Of a stretch of 64,000 nucleotides of DNA, positions 1 to 10,449 are shown piece after piece. The translations under genes were made by a program, and so were the position numbers. The first letter of the stretch is position 1. Each line of letters begins with the position of its first letter. This DNA comes from Rhizomucor pusillus (lineage: Eukaryota; Mucoromycota; Mucoromycetes; Mucorales; Lichtheimiaceae). Below the pieces are notes generated by a model. The model was given only the letters and a program-made list of their open reading frames with translations. It had not been told where the DNA came from and searched no databases. The stretch lies in the NCBI GenBank assembly GCA_900175165.2, contig FWWN02000376.1, positions 1 through 64,000 on the forward strand, read 5' to 3'.

Positions 1-1282
1 TATTGATTACTTGCGGTTAGAAGATTCGTCGATATTGAGGATAGGGAAGTCTGAATTGTTGCTGTATCATGCAGCTTCGCCATCTTTGTCTGGCTTCCAG
101 AGCCGTAGTCCTAAGATTAGGCATTGTAGGCGAGAACGATCGGGATGTGATAATAGGACGATGCATAANGTCGACTATCAAAATGAGCCTATGCTCAAGA
201 AATTCGACGTTTGTGGAATATTTTCAGTGAATTCCAGGCGTTGTGCTACTCGCTTGGCCCTCATAAACCTCTATTCGGCGGCGGTTCGCATCCGCTTCGC
301 TTCTGCAAGCACGGCGCTGTCGAATTCCCGGTTTATTCAGACCGGCGCACGCATGAATTGATGCTTGAGAGATTACAACAGTAAAATCTAGCTTCTTGCT
401 TTGCGCTCGCTTGGCCTACATAAACCCCTATTCGTTACGTATTTCCAGGAATATTAACAGAAAGAGATTGAGAAGTTATTTTCTGTTGTTGTAAGATGCT
501 CAGAATTTTCAGATATAAATCGAACATTGGTTCTCGAGCGTTGACCATTACTGTTGTTTCTTCAAAGTGTCAATTGACCTATTTCAAGATCCAAAATTCA
601 AGATGGGTAAAATACAGCTTCAAATTACATACTCATTTGCAAGGTTGTTATAGGGGCATAATCGGCTGGATCGTCGAACATGGTCGGTTCCTCCGCAGTG
701 ACTACAGCATCGTGGCATTTTTTTTTTTTGGAAATTCACTCGCGTAAAAGACAGGTATGAAGAAGGTATCGCTTCAGTTTATGGACGTTTTCTACTTCGC
801 TGGCTTTTATAGCAGCTGAACATCAGTATAGAAACTCCTGGAAAATACCAATGTCTGTTGACATTTATGGATTTTAGTAGCAGAGGAAACGGTCGATAAG
901 TCAGGAAATCGTACAAAATGCTGTTTCTTTAATATAATAGTGATTAGTGATAGAGTCTGTGTTTAGCGATTTTTACTACACCTCTTGATTAAAGTTGAAA
1001 GCAATGCTCGTCTAGAAAAGGCCGTGCGAAAATGCGCCATCAAAGGAAAAGACAGAAAGTCGTAATCTGCGTTTGTAATAACATGAAAGAGAAACGCATG
1101 AAGAGAGAGATAGAGAGAGAAAGAGCAGTTACACCTTGGTGACTCTTTTCACAGAGAGGATTAATATTCAATCGCACAAGGCTTTACCTTCACATATTTT
1201 AAAATTCAGTGGACTTCCACAATGTCTTTAACAAGTGTGGCTTGATGCCAGGAACCATTTCCTTCTTCTTCCACTTGTCAAC
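1..1282. other. Gene-poor left edge of window
   Basis: No convincing coding region is visible. A 116-codon open frame near the left end spans the ambiguous base at 169 and shows no family motif. The stretch holds a degenerate direct repeat pair (separate entry), a T-tract at about 718-730 and a purine-rich GA tract around 1098-1125. The last 100 bases are presumably the 5' flank of the small basic protein gene starting at 1283. Confidence 0.5.
249..440. repeat. Degenerate direct repeat pair near left edge
   Basis: Two near-identical blocks of about 30 bases lie about 155 bp apart, at roughly 249-283 and 403-440. Both read CTCGCTTGGCC, then CATAAAC, then a CTATTCG core, with a few substitutions between copies. 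The first copy is followed by a GC-rich run (about 278-345) that looks compositionally different from its neighbours. They could be the decayed ends or internal repeats of a mobile element, but no transposase or terminal inverted repeat is visible. Confidence 0.45.
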
Positions 1283-1576
1283 ATGGGTAAATCAGCTAAA
1301 TTTTACAAACGACCGTCCCGCAAAGAAAAGGAAGCGATCGCATTGAAAAAGGCGGCTGGAATCACGAAACCGAAGGAACAAGCGAAAAAGAAGAAAGAAG
1401 CCGTTGCAACTGCCACTGCAGCTGTCAAGGCAGCTGCCTCAGATAAACAGGTTTCCATGGACGTCGACGAAGTACCAAAGAATGAAAAGAAAGTTAAGAA
1501 AGAAGAAAAGCCGGATTATGTCGATCTCTTGACGGGCAAAAAGACATACAAGAAAATCCCTGCCAAGCGAAAGTAA
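1283..1576 (+). CDS. Small lysine-rich basic protein, conserved start MGKSAKFYKRP
   Basis: A 97-residue intron-less protein. I chose the ATG at 1283 over the in-frame extension from 1235 because MGKSAKFYKRPSRKEKEA looks like a genuine conserved start and the preceding residues are hydrophobic and unlike the rest. The protein is almost entirely Lys/Glu/Ala with several KKKK clusters, an acidic patch in the middle and a C-terminal YVDLLTGKKTYKKIPAKRK tail. No enzyme motif is present. Similar short KRP/KEK proteins in fungi are generally nuclear or nucleolar, so a role near ribosome assembly is plausible but only inferred. Function unknown. Confidence 0.7.
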   Translation: MGKSAKFYKRPSRKEKEAIALKKAAGITKPKEQAKKKKEAVATATAAVKAAASDKQVSMDVDEVPKNEKKVKKEEKPDYVDLLTGKKTYKKIPAKRK

Positions 1577-2120
1577 ACTTTTGCAGATACCCGCATTTTC
1601 ACGTAGACGCTGTTCTATGAATGCTAGTTCCTCGCTTTCGACTTGTGAGCGGTTATGCACTTCAGATACACTCTAAGATCTGATTAAACCAATGAAGAAA
1701 CAGTCTTGAACGTGTACATATTACAGCAGCAAATAAACCCTGCTACTATCCTCGGCGCTGCCTGTTGGCTTTCCATTTAGATATTGATTCCGGGCTCGTA
1801 TTTTTGTGTCGACGAATTGATGAATCCATGAAAGGCTACTGTAATGGCCGATCTGAAGACGGAAAACAGTTCCCGACTCATCTTTCTTTTGCCGGTCCAT
1901 GTATATGTACACTTCACCATTTATTGCAAGGAAACTAATTAGATACGGCAAACAATATGTTCCTGTTTTCTAATCTTAAAACAACGCTGTAATATACCGT
2001 TACCTTTTTACGTTGCCACTCTTCACGTTTGCATAATTCATCTGAGTTCATGAAAAATCGGGCTATGATGAGACATTTTTGACATGTTGCGCAGCAGCAA
2101 CTCAGCGGTCCTGTGAAGCT

Positions 2121-2127
2121 TATAAAA
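2121..2127 (+). promoter_or_regulatory. TATA-like box upstream of the CHY zinc-finger gene
   Basis: TATAAAA lies 51 bp before the proposed ATG at 2178, in an otherwise non-coding 600-bp gap (1577-2177). Position and sequence fit a core promoter. No other element is evident in the gap. Confidence 0.4.
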
Positions 2128-2177
2128 GGAGTGCTGCGGTTGGGACCGTTCCATTCTGCACTCATAGCTCCATTGAA

Positions 2178-4834
2178 ATGCCTGAAGCGAGAGCTCCCGT
2201 AGCAAAGGTATGGTGTCTTGTCCACTTTGAAATTGCAACTACCTGAATACTTAATATGTGCGATGCAGCAACCTCAGAGAGGGCGGGATGTTGAACTTGC
2301 GCAACTTGAACGGCGATACCGTTCAAATTTCAAGAAAGTTGGGTGAGTTAGAGAAACTGGCATTCTACAAAGCGCATGTAATTAATGATCGCCTCAGGAA
2401 AGACAACGAGAACACGATTGTTCGACTTTCCATAAAGCCCAGTGATCCTGACTTCCCATACGAAATTGAAGCCCTTCAAGTCCAGCTGCAGGTGCCTCAC
2501 GAATATCCAAAGAAACACTGCAAGCTACTTGTTTTAAATTCTGATATTCCTAAAGGATATGCATTGTATGTATGAAATGTGCTATTTTCAGCGTCGCATA
2601 ATCTTAACCATCTCCTCAACAGCAACGTAGAAAAGGGATTTGAAGCGTACGCGAGCCAAAGTGACACGACGTTGGTACGGCAGATGGGATGGTTGGACAA
2701 GAATTTGGAGACTTTGCTCCAGCAATCTCCTGCGGAAACCATGCGCTTTGTATCTGCATCGAAAGCGAGCATGGTTGCACCGGAGCTACCCAGCGAATTC
2801 GTTGCAGCAGTGGCAGCCAAGAACCAAACATCATCCAAGAGTGTGACTCCACAACCATCTTCTACTTCATCGCCAACGTCACCGCCAGTGGAAACTGTAC
2901 GCAAACCATCCCCGAAACCGTCAAAGAAGCTCGATGCAATGGCTACTCCTTTCTTTACTGCTGCCCAACTCGAAGCAGCAGCAGAAACTCGCCGAAAGGA
3001 AATGCATCAATTGAAATCGCGTTTTCGAGATTCCTACAAAATTGCAAGGTAAAGGAAAAGCAGATAAGTTTTGCTAAGCGCAGGACGAATACTAAGAGCT
3101 TTATAGATCAGATGCCTCCGAGATTGTTATACAGCTCGTTGTTCCTCTCAACGATCCTGATTTTGCTTTCAAAGATCTCTTCCATGGGGAACTGCGTCTA
3201 AAGTATCGTATTCCTGCTCAATATCCTTTACTGCCTTGCAGCATTGAGGTCGAGAACAAGGGATTGAAAGAGGAAGAATTAAGGTACGCGGAAAGCCAGA
3301 TCTCGCAGTCGGCTTTCAATGGTAGATTTACAATGCTTTTCTAGAGCCATTAATTATGAGTTTGCCGAGCATGTCAAGACCGGTAATAGGACTTTGTTCC
3401 AAAACCTCAATTGGCTGAATAGGCATCTGGAAACAATTCTACGGTACCCGCCACAAATGAAACCGCAGAAACCCGTGGAGGTGGATAAGCCTGCTTCGAC
3501 TGCAATTTCCTCAACTGGAAATTCGTCCACCAAGAAACCAGTCATTGGCGGTGAATCTGACGATAGAAAAAACAGGGTTATAGTTGTGGATGATCCTTCA
3601 ATGCTCAGACCTCCCGGTGTAGAAGCTGATGATTTGCCTGGCAAAAGCGCTGGAAGCTCAGAAGATGAAGACGAATACGAGACCTCAGACGGTGAAAATG
3701 ATGACAGCGACGAGGAGCAAGCTGTCGAACAAAAGAAGAAACCCGCTGCAGGAGAATCAAAACCGATACGCAGAGGCACAGAATTGCGTCTTGTATCTCC
3801 TGTTTTGGAAAATGTATCCCTTTTTAGATGCATCTCCGTGCATTTGATGGTCAAGTGTAACAGATGCAAAGAAACTGCAGAGATGGAGGATATAATGCCC
3901 AAGGATCCTATTAATCCGGTCGGGAAAAATGATGGAAGGTTGGAAGAGTGCTGGTTGCCATGTCCGGCCTGCAACAGCCAGTTGGGTGCAAAGGTCACTG
4001 CAGGTATGAGAAAGGAAATAAGGAATCTTGAAATTATATGCAAGGTGCTTAGCTAATGAAACCCTGCAGAACTTGTACATGCCAATGCCAAAACAGTTGG
4101 ATTTCTGCAATTGGAAGGCTGTACGCCTTTTGATGTATTGTACATGTCGTTCTTGGGTACTTGTGCAAACTGTATGGAGGATGTCAAGCAGCCTTTCCAT
4201 CTAACGGCCGACGATCAGCCGAGAATCGTCCCCTGTTTCTCATGCCACACCAAGCTGAAAGTTAGCCTTGGAGGTTACAAATTTGTCAGCATAGGCCAGG
4301 GCGGAGATACTCTGCGTGCCAGTGGAAGTCAAGCCGCCAAAACGATGCTAAAAAAGAAGAAACGAAAGGAGCCTGCATTTGTCGTCGGTGAACCGTTGCC
4401 GGACCAAGGTACTTGCCAGCATTATCGCAAGTCCAAGCGTTGGTTCCGTTTCCCCTGCTGTGGTAAGCTGTATCCTTGCGACGTATGCCACGATTCCAAG
4501 GAGAGCCACAGTTACGATTATGCCAGGCGACATGTTTGCGGCCTGTGCTCGCGAGAACAGCCTATTACGGCCATTTGTGTTTGTGGATATGAATTCGAGC
4601 GCTCCCACCAAAAGGGTGCCTTCTGGGAAGGCGGACAAGGCGTACGAAACAGGGCACTGATGAGCAGAAAGGTATATACCAACACACTTGTTCTTTTATA
4701 TTCCATGTACATCATTCCTCTGACTTGCATTTATTATCGGCCAGGATTCCCACAAGCACAAAGGTCTCGGTAAAACAACATCTAAGAAACAAGAACGAGT
4801 CGGCGCAGCGGCTAAAAAGAAACGAGAAGAATGA
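2178..4834 (+). CDS. CHY-type zinc-finger protein with two RWD-like repeats
   Basis: Eight exons by eye (2178-2207, 2269-2342, 2398-2565, 2623-3048, 3107-3283, 3345-4003, 4070-4671, 4745-4834) give 741 residues with every junction in phase. The first half holds two related units, each a beta-rich segment with a Pro-Tyr-Pro turn (HEYPKKHCKL; AQYPLLPCSI) followed by a helix ending in WLDKNLETLL or WLNRHLETIL, as in RWD folds. An acidic linker follows, then paired CxxC motifs, then a CHY zinc finger from about residue 625 (CQHYRKSKRWFRFPCCGK and later CxxC pairs). The tail is basic. CHY fingers bind zinc and occur in Pirh2/RCHY1 ligases and Hot13, but no RING is present here. A role in ubiquitin or translation control through the RWD units is inference. 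Confidence 0.85.
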
Positions 4835-5152
4835 AACAAATTACTCTTGTGTAATAGAGCGGATAAAAGCCGATTTGCTGTTTCCAAAGACTGGAAAACC
4901 AAACCTTTCTCACTTTGAATGCTTAAATAATACATATTGGCAAATGCTTGGATACCTGGATCTCAGCTACCTGAGGGTTTTCGATGGCACGTTCGATAGG
5001 CAATAATGTGAGACCACCCTGTGTCTGTCGACGAAAATGGGTTAGTGGACCATTCAAAATTGAGTGCCCGCCATTTTTGGTGCGACACCCCTTTCCGGTG
5101 TCTGTGTTCTCATTTTTTTCTTCCCTTCAAGTGCCAACAACGACGGATCGCC
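4835..5152. other. Intergenic region, 5' flank of the Whi3-like gene
   Basis: About 320 bp between the CHY gene stop and the Whi3-like ATG. No coding signal. A pyrimidine-rich stretch at about 5108-5130 precedes the start codon, as is common upstream of expressed fungal genes. An upstream in-frame ATG at 5021 would add 44 unlike residues and I do not favour it. Confidence 0.4.
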
Positions 5153-6675
5153 ATGGCAAGTGAGACTTCATTGTTGGGGCACAACGCTTTCACAGCTGGT
5201 CCCACCGATTACCGCATTGTACACCCACTTTCGGCTTCGCCTGCACCATCGGCATTTTTCCCGCCTTCAACATACCAAAGTTCTCCACCTACGTCTACTC
5301 AGCAGCAGATTGGGAACACCTCTAACCCTGCTTCAGACGATGTCACGACAATCTTTGTTGTTGGGTTCCCGGACGACATGCAAGAGCGAGAATTCCAAAA
5401 CATGTTCACTTTCTCGCCAGGCTTCGAAGCAGCATCCCTAAAGTGGCATTCAAAGGATCAAGAGGAGGATGCTTCTTCCAACGCTAACGGTGCAAACGGT
5501 ACTTCTGGAGCGAAGAAACAGATGGTATGGAAAAGAAACCAATGCAGAATTGTTTTTATGTTTGTTGCCCTGTCTAATAATTTGCTTTTCAATATTAGAT
5601 TGGCTTCGCCAGATTTCGTACTCGCCTGGAAGCTATGGAGGCAGTGGAAGTTTTGAATGGCAAAAAGGTGGATACAGAAAAAGGTGCTGTCTTGAAGGCG
5701 GAGATGGCGAAGAAAAACTTGCATATCAAACGAGGATCCATTGCACCCAATGCACATCCAGCCGCCGCCGCTGCCGCTGCTGCTGCGGCTGCCGCAGGTT
5801 CTGCTCCTGCACCTCCTCCACTCCATCACACGATGGGTACAACCGGAGAAACAGTGACGTCGCCGCTAAGTACGTTGTCAAGGAAGATGAGCCTCCATCG
5901 ACCGGTCTATGACAGTTTCTCGCCTCTCCCAAGCGATCTCCTATCCCCGGCCGATTACAAAAACGACCCTTTCAGTGAGCATCCATTAGGCAATGGCAGC
6001 AATACGCCCGCTTTCGATGATGCATTTTTCAACCTGCGATCGCAATCATTTGATGCACGTAGCAACAATGAAGTAATCCCACCATTCACCCGTGCATTCA
6101 GTCTGTATCCACGCGCTCCTGCAGCCACTGCCGCTTCCCGCATTCTCAATCATCATAATTTCCTGCAAGAGGAAAATGATCCGCTTAGTTACCTGTCAAA
6201 GTCCTCTCCCGTGCCCAATGAACGAAGCGGTTTTGGAAATTCACTCTTCGATGCTGGCAACGAGGTGCTGAACCGCATGGGATCGCTCTCTCTTCAAAGT
6301 GAGATGCGCACTCCCAGTGTTTCCTCCCCCAGTTACCGTCCTAACGGCAGTGTCAGCAGCAACAATCCTGCCGATCAAAATCCTCCTTGCAACACTTTGT
6401 ATGTTGGTAACTTGCCTCCGTACACCAGTGAAGAGGAGCTGCGTCAGGTTTTCAGCAAGTGCCGTGGATACAAGCGCATGTGTTTCCGCACAAAACCTCA
6501 AGGACCAATGTGCTTCGTCGAGTTTGAAGACGTTTCCTATGCCAGTCAGGCCATGACAGAGCTTCAGGGTCATACATTGACGAACTCTGTCAAGGGTGGC
6601 ATCCGCTTGTCCTACAGCAAGAACCCGCTGTTCACCAAACCGGGCAAGGAGACAAACCGCTCGACAGACGCTTAA
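5153..6675 (+). CDS. whi3/scw1-like: Whi3/Scw1-type RNA-binding protein with two RRMs
   Basis: Two exons (5153-5524 and 5599-6675) encode 482 residues. A degenerate N-terminal RRM begins near residue 64 ([12 protein letters not shown]) and is split by the single intron. A run of 13 alanines lies near residues 178-192, followed by a long Ser/Pro/Asn-rich low-complexity region. The C-terminal RRM (about 388-465) is canonical, with RNP2 LYVGNL and RNP1-like GPMCFVEF, and has the family signature [12 protein letters not shown]. Whi3 and S. pombe Scw1 bind mRNAs to control cell-cycle entry, polarity and wall integrity. In multinucleate fungi Whi3 condenses with mRNAs through its low-complexity region, and the long disordered middle and Ala run fit such behaviour. 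Function is by family. Confidence 0.88.
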
Positions 6676-6974
6676 ATGTACATAATCTCTCATGCATATT
6701 TTTGTACTTTTTTCTTCCTTTCTCCTTTTTCTTGCTTTCTCTCTCTATTCTATCTATCTCTCGGCATGTCAACCCATTCCCGCACCTTTTTTAAACACTT
6801 AACCTTTGTTGCTGACATCTAACTAGTATACTCTATAACGCACAAGGCACATGACAAGGCAAAGGTTTTCCATAGCACAGACATACAGAACCCTTTTCTT
6901 TATCCTTCTTCTCTTCTTCGTGCAGAACTCATTAGCATTCTCTATTTTTCCTCTTCTTTTGCTTTTTATAATCA

Positions 6975-7541
6975 TTAAATGTTGCATGGATCTAGACTAC
7001 GAGGTGTGTATGCTGGTGGTGGAAGATCGCAGATATCAAGTTCCGAGGGAGGAGAGCATGATGGTGCTGTTGCCGCTGTCGCCGAGACTGCTGCTAATTC
7101 CTTTGCGGTGGGTGCAGACGGTGTTGGGCGCTCGACAGTTTCCTCGAAACACGGTGCTTGTTGCGGTGGCAAGCTTTTTTCATCCATAGCTAGTGTCCTT
7201 TGCTCTTCTTGTTGCTGCTCGTTAGGCCCAGAGGATGATGATGGCAAGGGTGACGATGATAACAGTGACGACGACGAACATAGTGTGGCTGCATTTGCTG
7301 ACGTATTTCGATGAGAGCAATGTATAGCTGATACTCTGCTATCGGCTTTCATTCTGCTATGTTTACGCTGCTGCCGACAATGCCAGTACAAATATATACC
7401 GAAGCCGAACGTTAAGGCAATGACTAGACCTCCAGACATGGACAGGATGACAACTAGCGTTCGCAGCTGCGTCTCGTCATTCTGAATGGTTCGTACTATA
7501 GCAACATTATCATCCGTTGCGGCAGACATAACACTGCTCAT
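6975..7541 (-). CDS. Single-pass membrane protein with C-terminal PPxY motif
   Basis: 188 residues from the ATG at 7541. The same frame stays open upstream to 7724, but that would overlap the 3' end of the neighbouring sepiapterin reductase gene (stop at 7708-7710), so I prefer the internal start. There is a short lumenal or external N-terminus, one hydrophobic segment (LVVILSMSGGLVIALTFGFG) and then a basic cytosolic flank (CRQQRKHSRMK), which predicts a type I or III topology. The tail is Ser/Glu/Pro-rich and ends with LPPPAYTPR, a PPxY motif encoded at 7008-7019. PPxY motifs bind WW domains of Nedd4/Rsp5 ubiquitin ligases, and small membrane proteins of this design often act as Rsp5 adaptors. 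That function is inferred. No recognised family. Confidence 0.65.
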   Translation of the reverse strand: MSSVMSAATDDNVAIVRTIQNDETQLRTLVVILSMSGGLVIALTFGFGIYLYWHCRQQRKHSRMKADSRVSAIHCSHRNTSANAATLCSSSSLLSSSPLPSSSSGPNEQQQEEQRTLAMDEKSLPPQQAPCFEETVERPTPSAPTAKELAAVSATAATAPSCSPPSELDICDLPPPAYTPRSLDPCNI

Positions 7542-7707
7542 TATCACATGGGAATTATATGTAAAGAGTTTCTTTAAAAGAACAATAATGAATACAGGTA
7601 CAAAAGGGAAAACAAGAGAAAGGTGAAGAAAAGTAGAAAAGCGTCCAACTCCTATAGTTGTCCTTCTGTTTATTTCCTCTCTCCTTTCGTCCTGTTTAAT
7701 ATGGCTC

Positions 7708-8828
<1,121 letters not shown>

Positions 8829-8979
8829 TTGCGACGCGCTCTATGTCGAAAGAAAAATGGAAAATCTACGTAGTCGGGTAATGTCAGCATTGACTCGCCC
8901 TAATATTTATTTCGCTCGCGCACAGATCTATCTATATCACGCTTGATATTCATCTTGCTCCAAGATTTGCTCCCTAGCT

Positions 8980-9650
8980 CTTTCAGATATCTCGTTTCCT
9001 GCCGCAAGCCTAACACATTTCTTCTTTCTTTCAATGTAGCATAGGTTGACAATCTTGCTGGTCTGCATATAAGAAAGGCTAGAAATCACCGTGTCTACCA
9101 AGATTGTCATGCTGGATATCCTCCTCTCTGTGGTTGTAGTAAGTGTTAATTTGGACATTTTCAATGGGCTTGATCCCGACGCCGTTGCTAAATGTAAAGT
9201 TCGTTTTACGCACGCGCTTCGGTGGAAGTGATAAGAAAATATTTCGCAAACGAAGCGATTCGCGGCACAAGCTGCCCAATTCGGGAAGACTGCGAATAGT
9301 ATCAAATGTGAAGAGCGAAGCTGGATCGCCCATGGATCGACAAAGCCTTTGCCAAGATATTCGAAAGAAACTTGGCCTTTTTTCCAAGCACTCCGGGATC
9401 AATTCTCTGTACTGTATTGCAAGAGTCGAATAGGTGCGAAAGAGGGGCAATTATCTATACTATTAACCGTAATAAGTCCCTTGCCAAGTGAGCATTTTGA
9501 ATCTTCAATGAGATCTTACAAAATACATTTCTCGAATTGGAAGCCACAAAAAAGTCTATGTTGAAAAGCCCAAGACTTACCGGCATCTCCCATCCAGGTT
9601 TGTTACACTTAGTTAGTCGATTCTCGGCCTCCGGTTCCAATGCATGGTAA
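8980..9650 (-). pseudogene. Decayed cytochrome P450 fragment
   Basis: On the minus strand, pieces of a P450 can be followed. One segment has NKPGWEMP. Another has LAIQYRELIPE, then SLFTFDTIRSLPELGSL and CRESLRLRN (the ExxR helix K motif, E-S-L-R). After that come FTFSNGVGIKP, NTYYNHREEDIQ and NLGRHGDF. A stop codon then interrupts the frame directly before residues resembling the expected PF block. The FxxGxRxCxG haem-binding loop cannot be found in any frame downstream, and the N-terminal membrane anchor is missing. It most resembles fungal P450s of Mucorales type and is probably a dead copy. An intact gene with unusual introns is possible but unlikely because the haem loop is absent. Confidence 0.6.
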
Positions 9651-10295
9651 AATTGAGCTCTATGCTCTCTTTACTGCTTGGAGAGTTTTTCAAAGTATCA
9701 TTTTGTCACCGGCATAGATTTGACTGTGTTATTTATTCCGTCTATGAACAAGACGTATATTCGTAACGAAATAAGCTATATAGCGGCCAATTGGTCTTTT
9801 ACCTATTATTCTAATATTCTTTGCTGTAAAAGTTGCATGTAGAGTTGAACATTTTTCTTTAAGCTAAGCTATTAGTCTTAGGTGTACAAACTCCAAGGGA
9901 TTCAGGGGTTCTGTCATTTCGCACTCAAGTTCCACTTTTTGCGAGCGATTACTACAGTGTGGACAGATGGCAAGTCGGAATGGTAACCCGAAAAATGGCA
10001 TTCAAAGGATAGGCTACAGCTACGAGTACATCCATTCTGGTGGCTATCAGCTCTATGTATAGCTTGCAGAGTTATTTGAGCAATGAACTTTAAGGACCTG
10101 GTCAACTTGACAGAAGGTGTTGTCACGAACACTTATGCATGTAATTAAGCACGATATAAAGAACCTGCTTGTGTGTCCTTTGCGGCCACATTATGTTCTT
10201 CCATGTTGCGCTGTGACACTTGCAGATACTGTTCTATTTTCAATTCTCCAATTCCAGTTGATTTTTGCTCTGATTACTTTGCGAAGTCAAGTATC
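9651..10295. other. Intergenic, possibly further eroded P450 sequence
   Basis: No open frame with recognisable motifs. A 72-codon minus-strand frame at 9914-10132 has no similarity I can name. The stretch is AT-rich and lies between the P450 remnant and the promoter of the repetitive secreted protein gene. Confidence 0.35.
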
Positions 10296-10449
10296 TATTT
10301 ATACGCGAGGTTACACAGCACTTATTGACTATGGTCCCGAACCCATTTCGACTTTAGATCTTTTCCTTTTTGTTTTTCTTTTTCTATCCACCCTTCCTCA
10401 CCCTTTCCCTTCTTTACAAACCCTTTGATTGTCTCTGAGCAAGACCAAG
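10296..10449 (+). promoter_or_regulatory. Core promoter and CT-rich leader of the secreted repeat-protein gene
   Basis: TATTTATA at 10296-10303 lies about 150 bp upstream of the ATG at 10450. It is followed by a long pyrimidine-rich block (about 10356-10430). This combination is typical of strongly expressed fungal genes. The transcription start is presumably in or just before the CT block. Confidence 0.45.

Noticed and set aside
11..361. 116-codon open frame at the left edge
   Set aside because: Covers the ambiguous base and the direct repeat; no motif, no plausible promoter or splice context.
3354..4043. 229-codon minus-strand open frame
   Set aside because: Lies opposite the CHY-protein exon with clear motifs; Ser/Ile-rich mirror translation.
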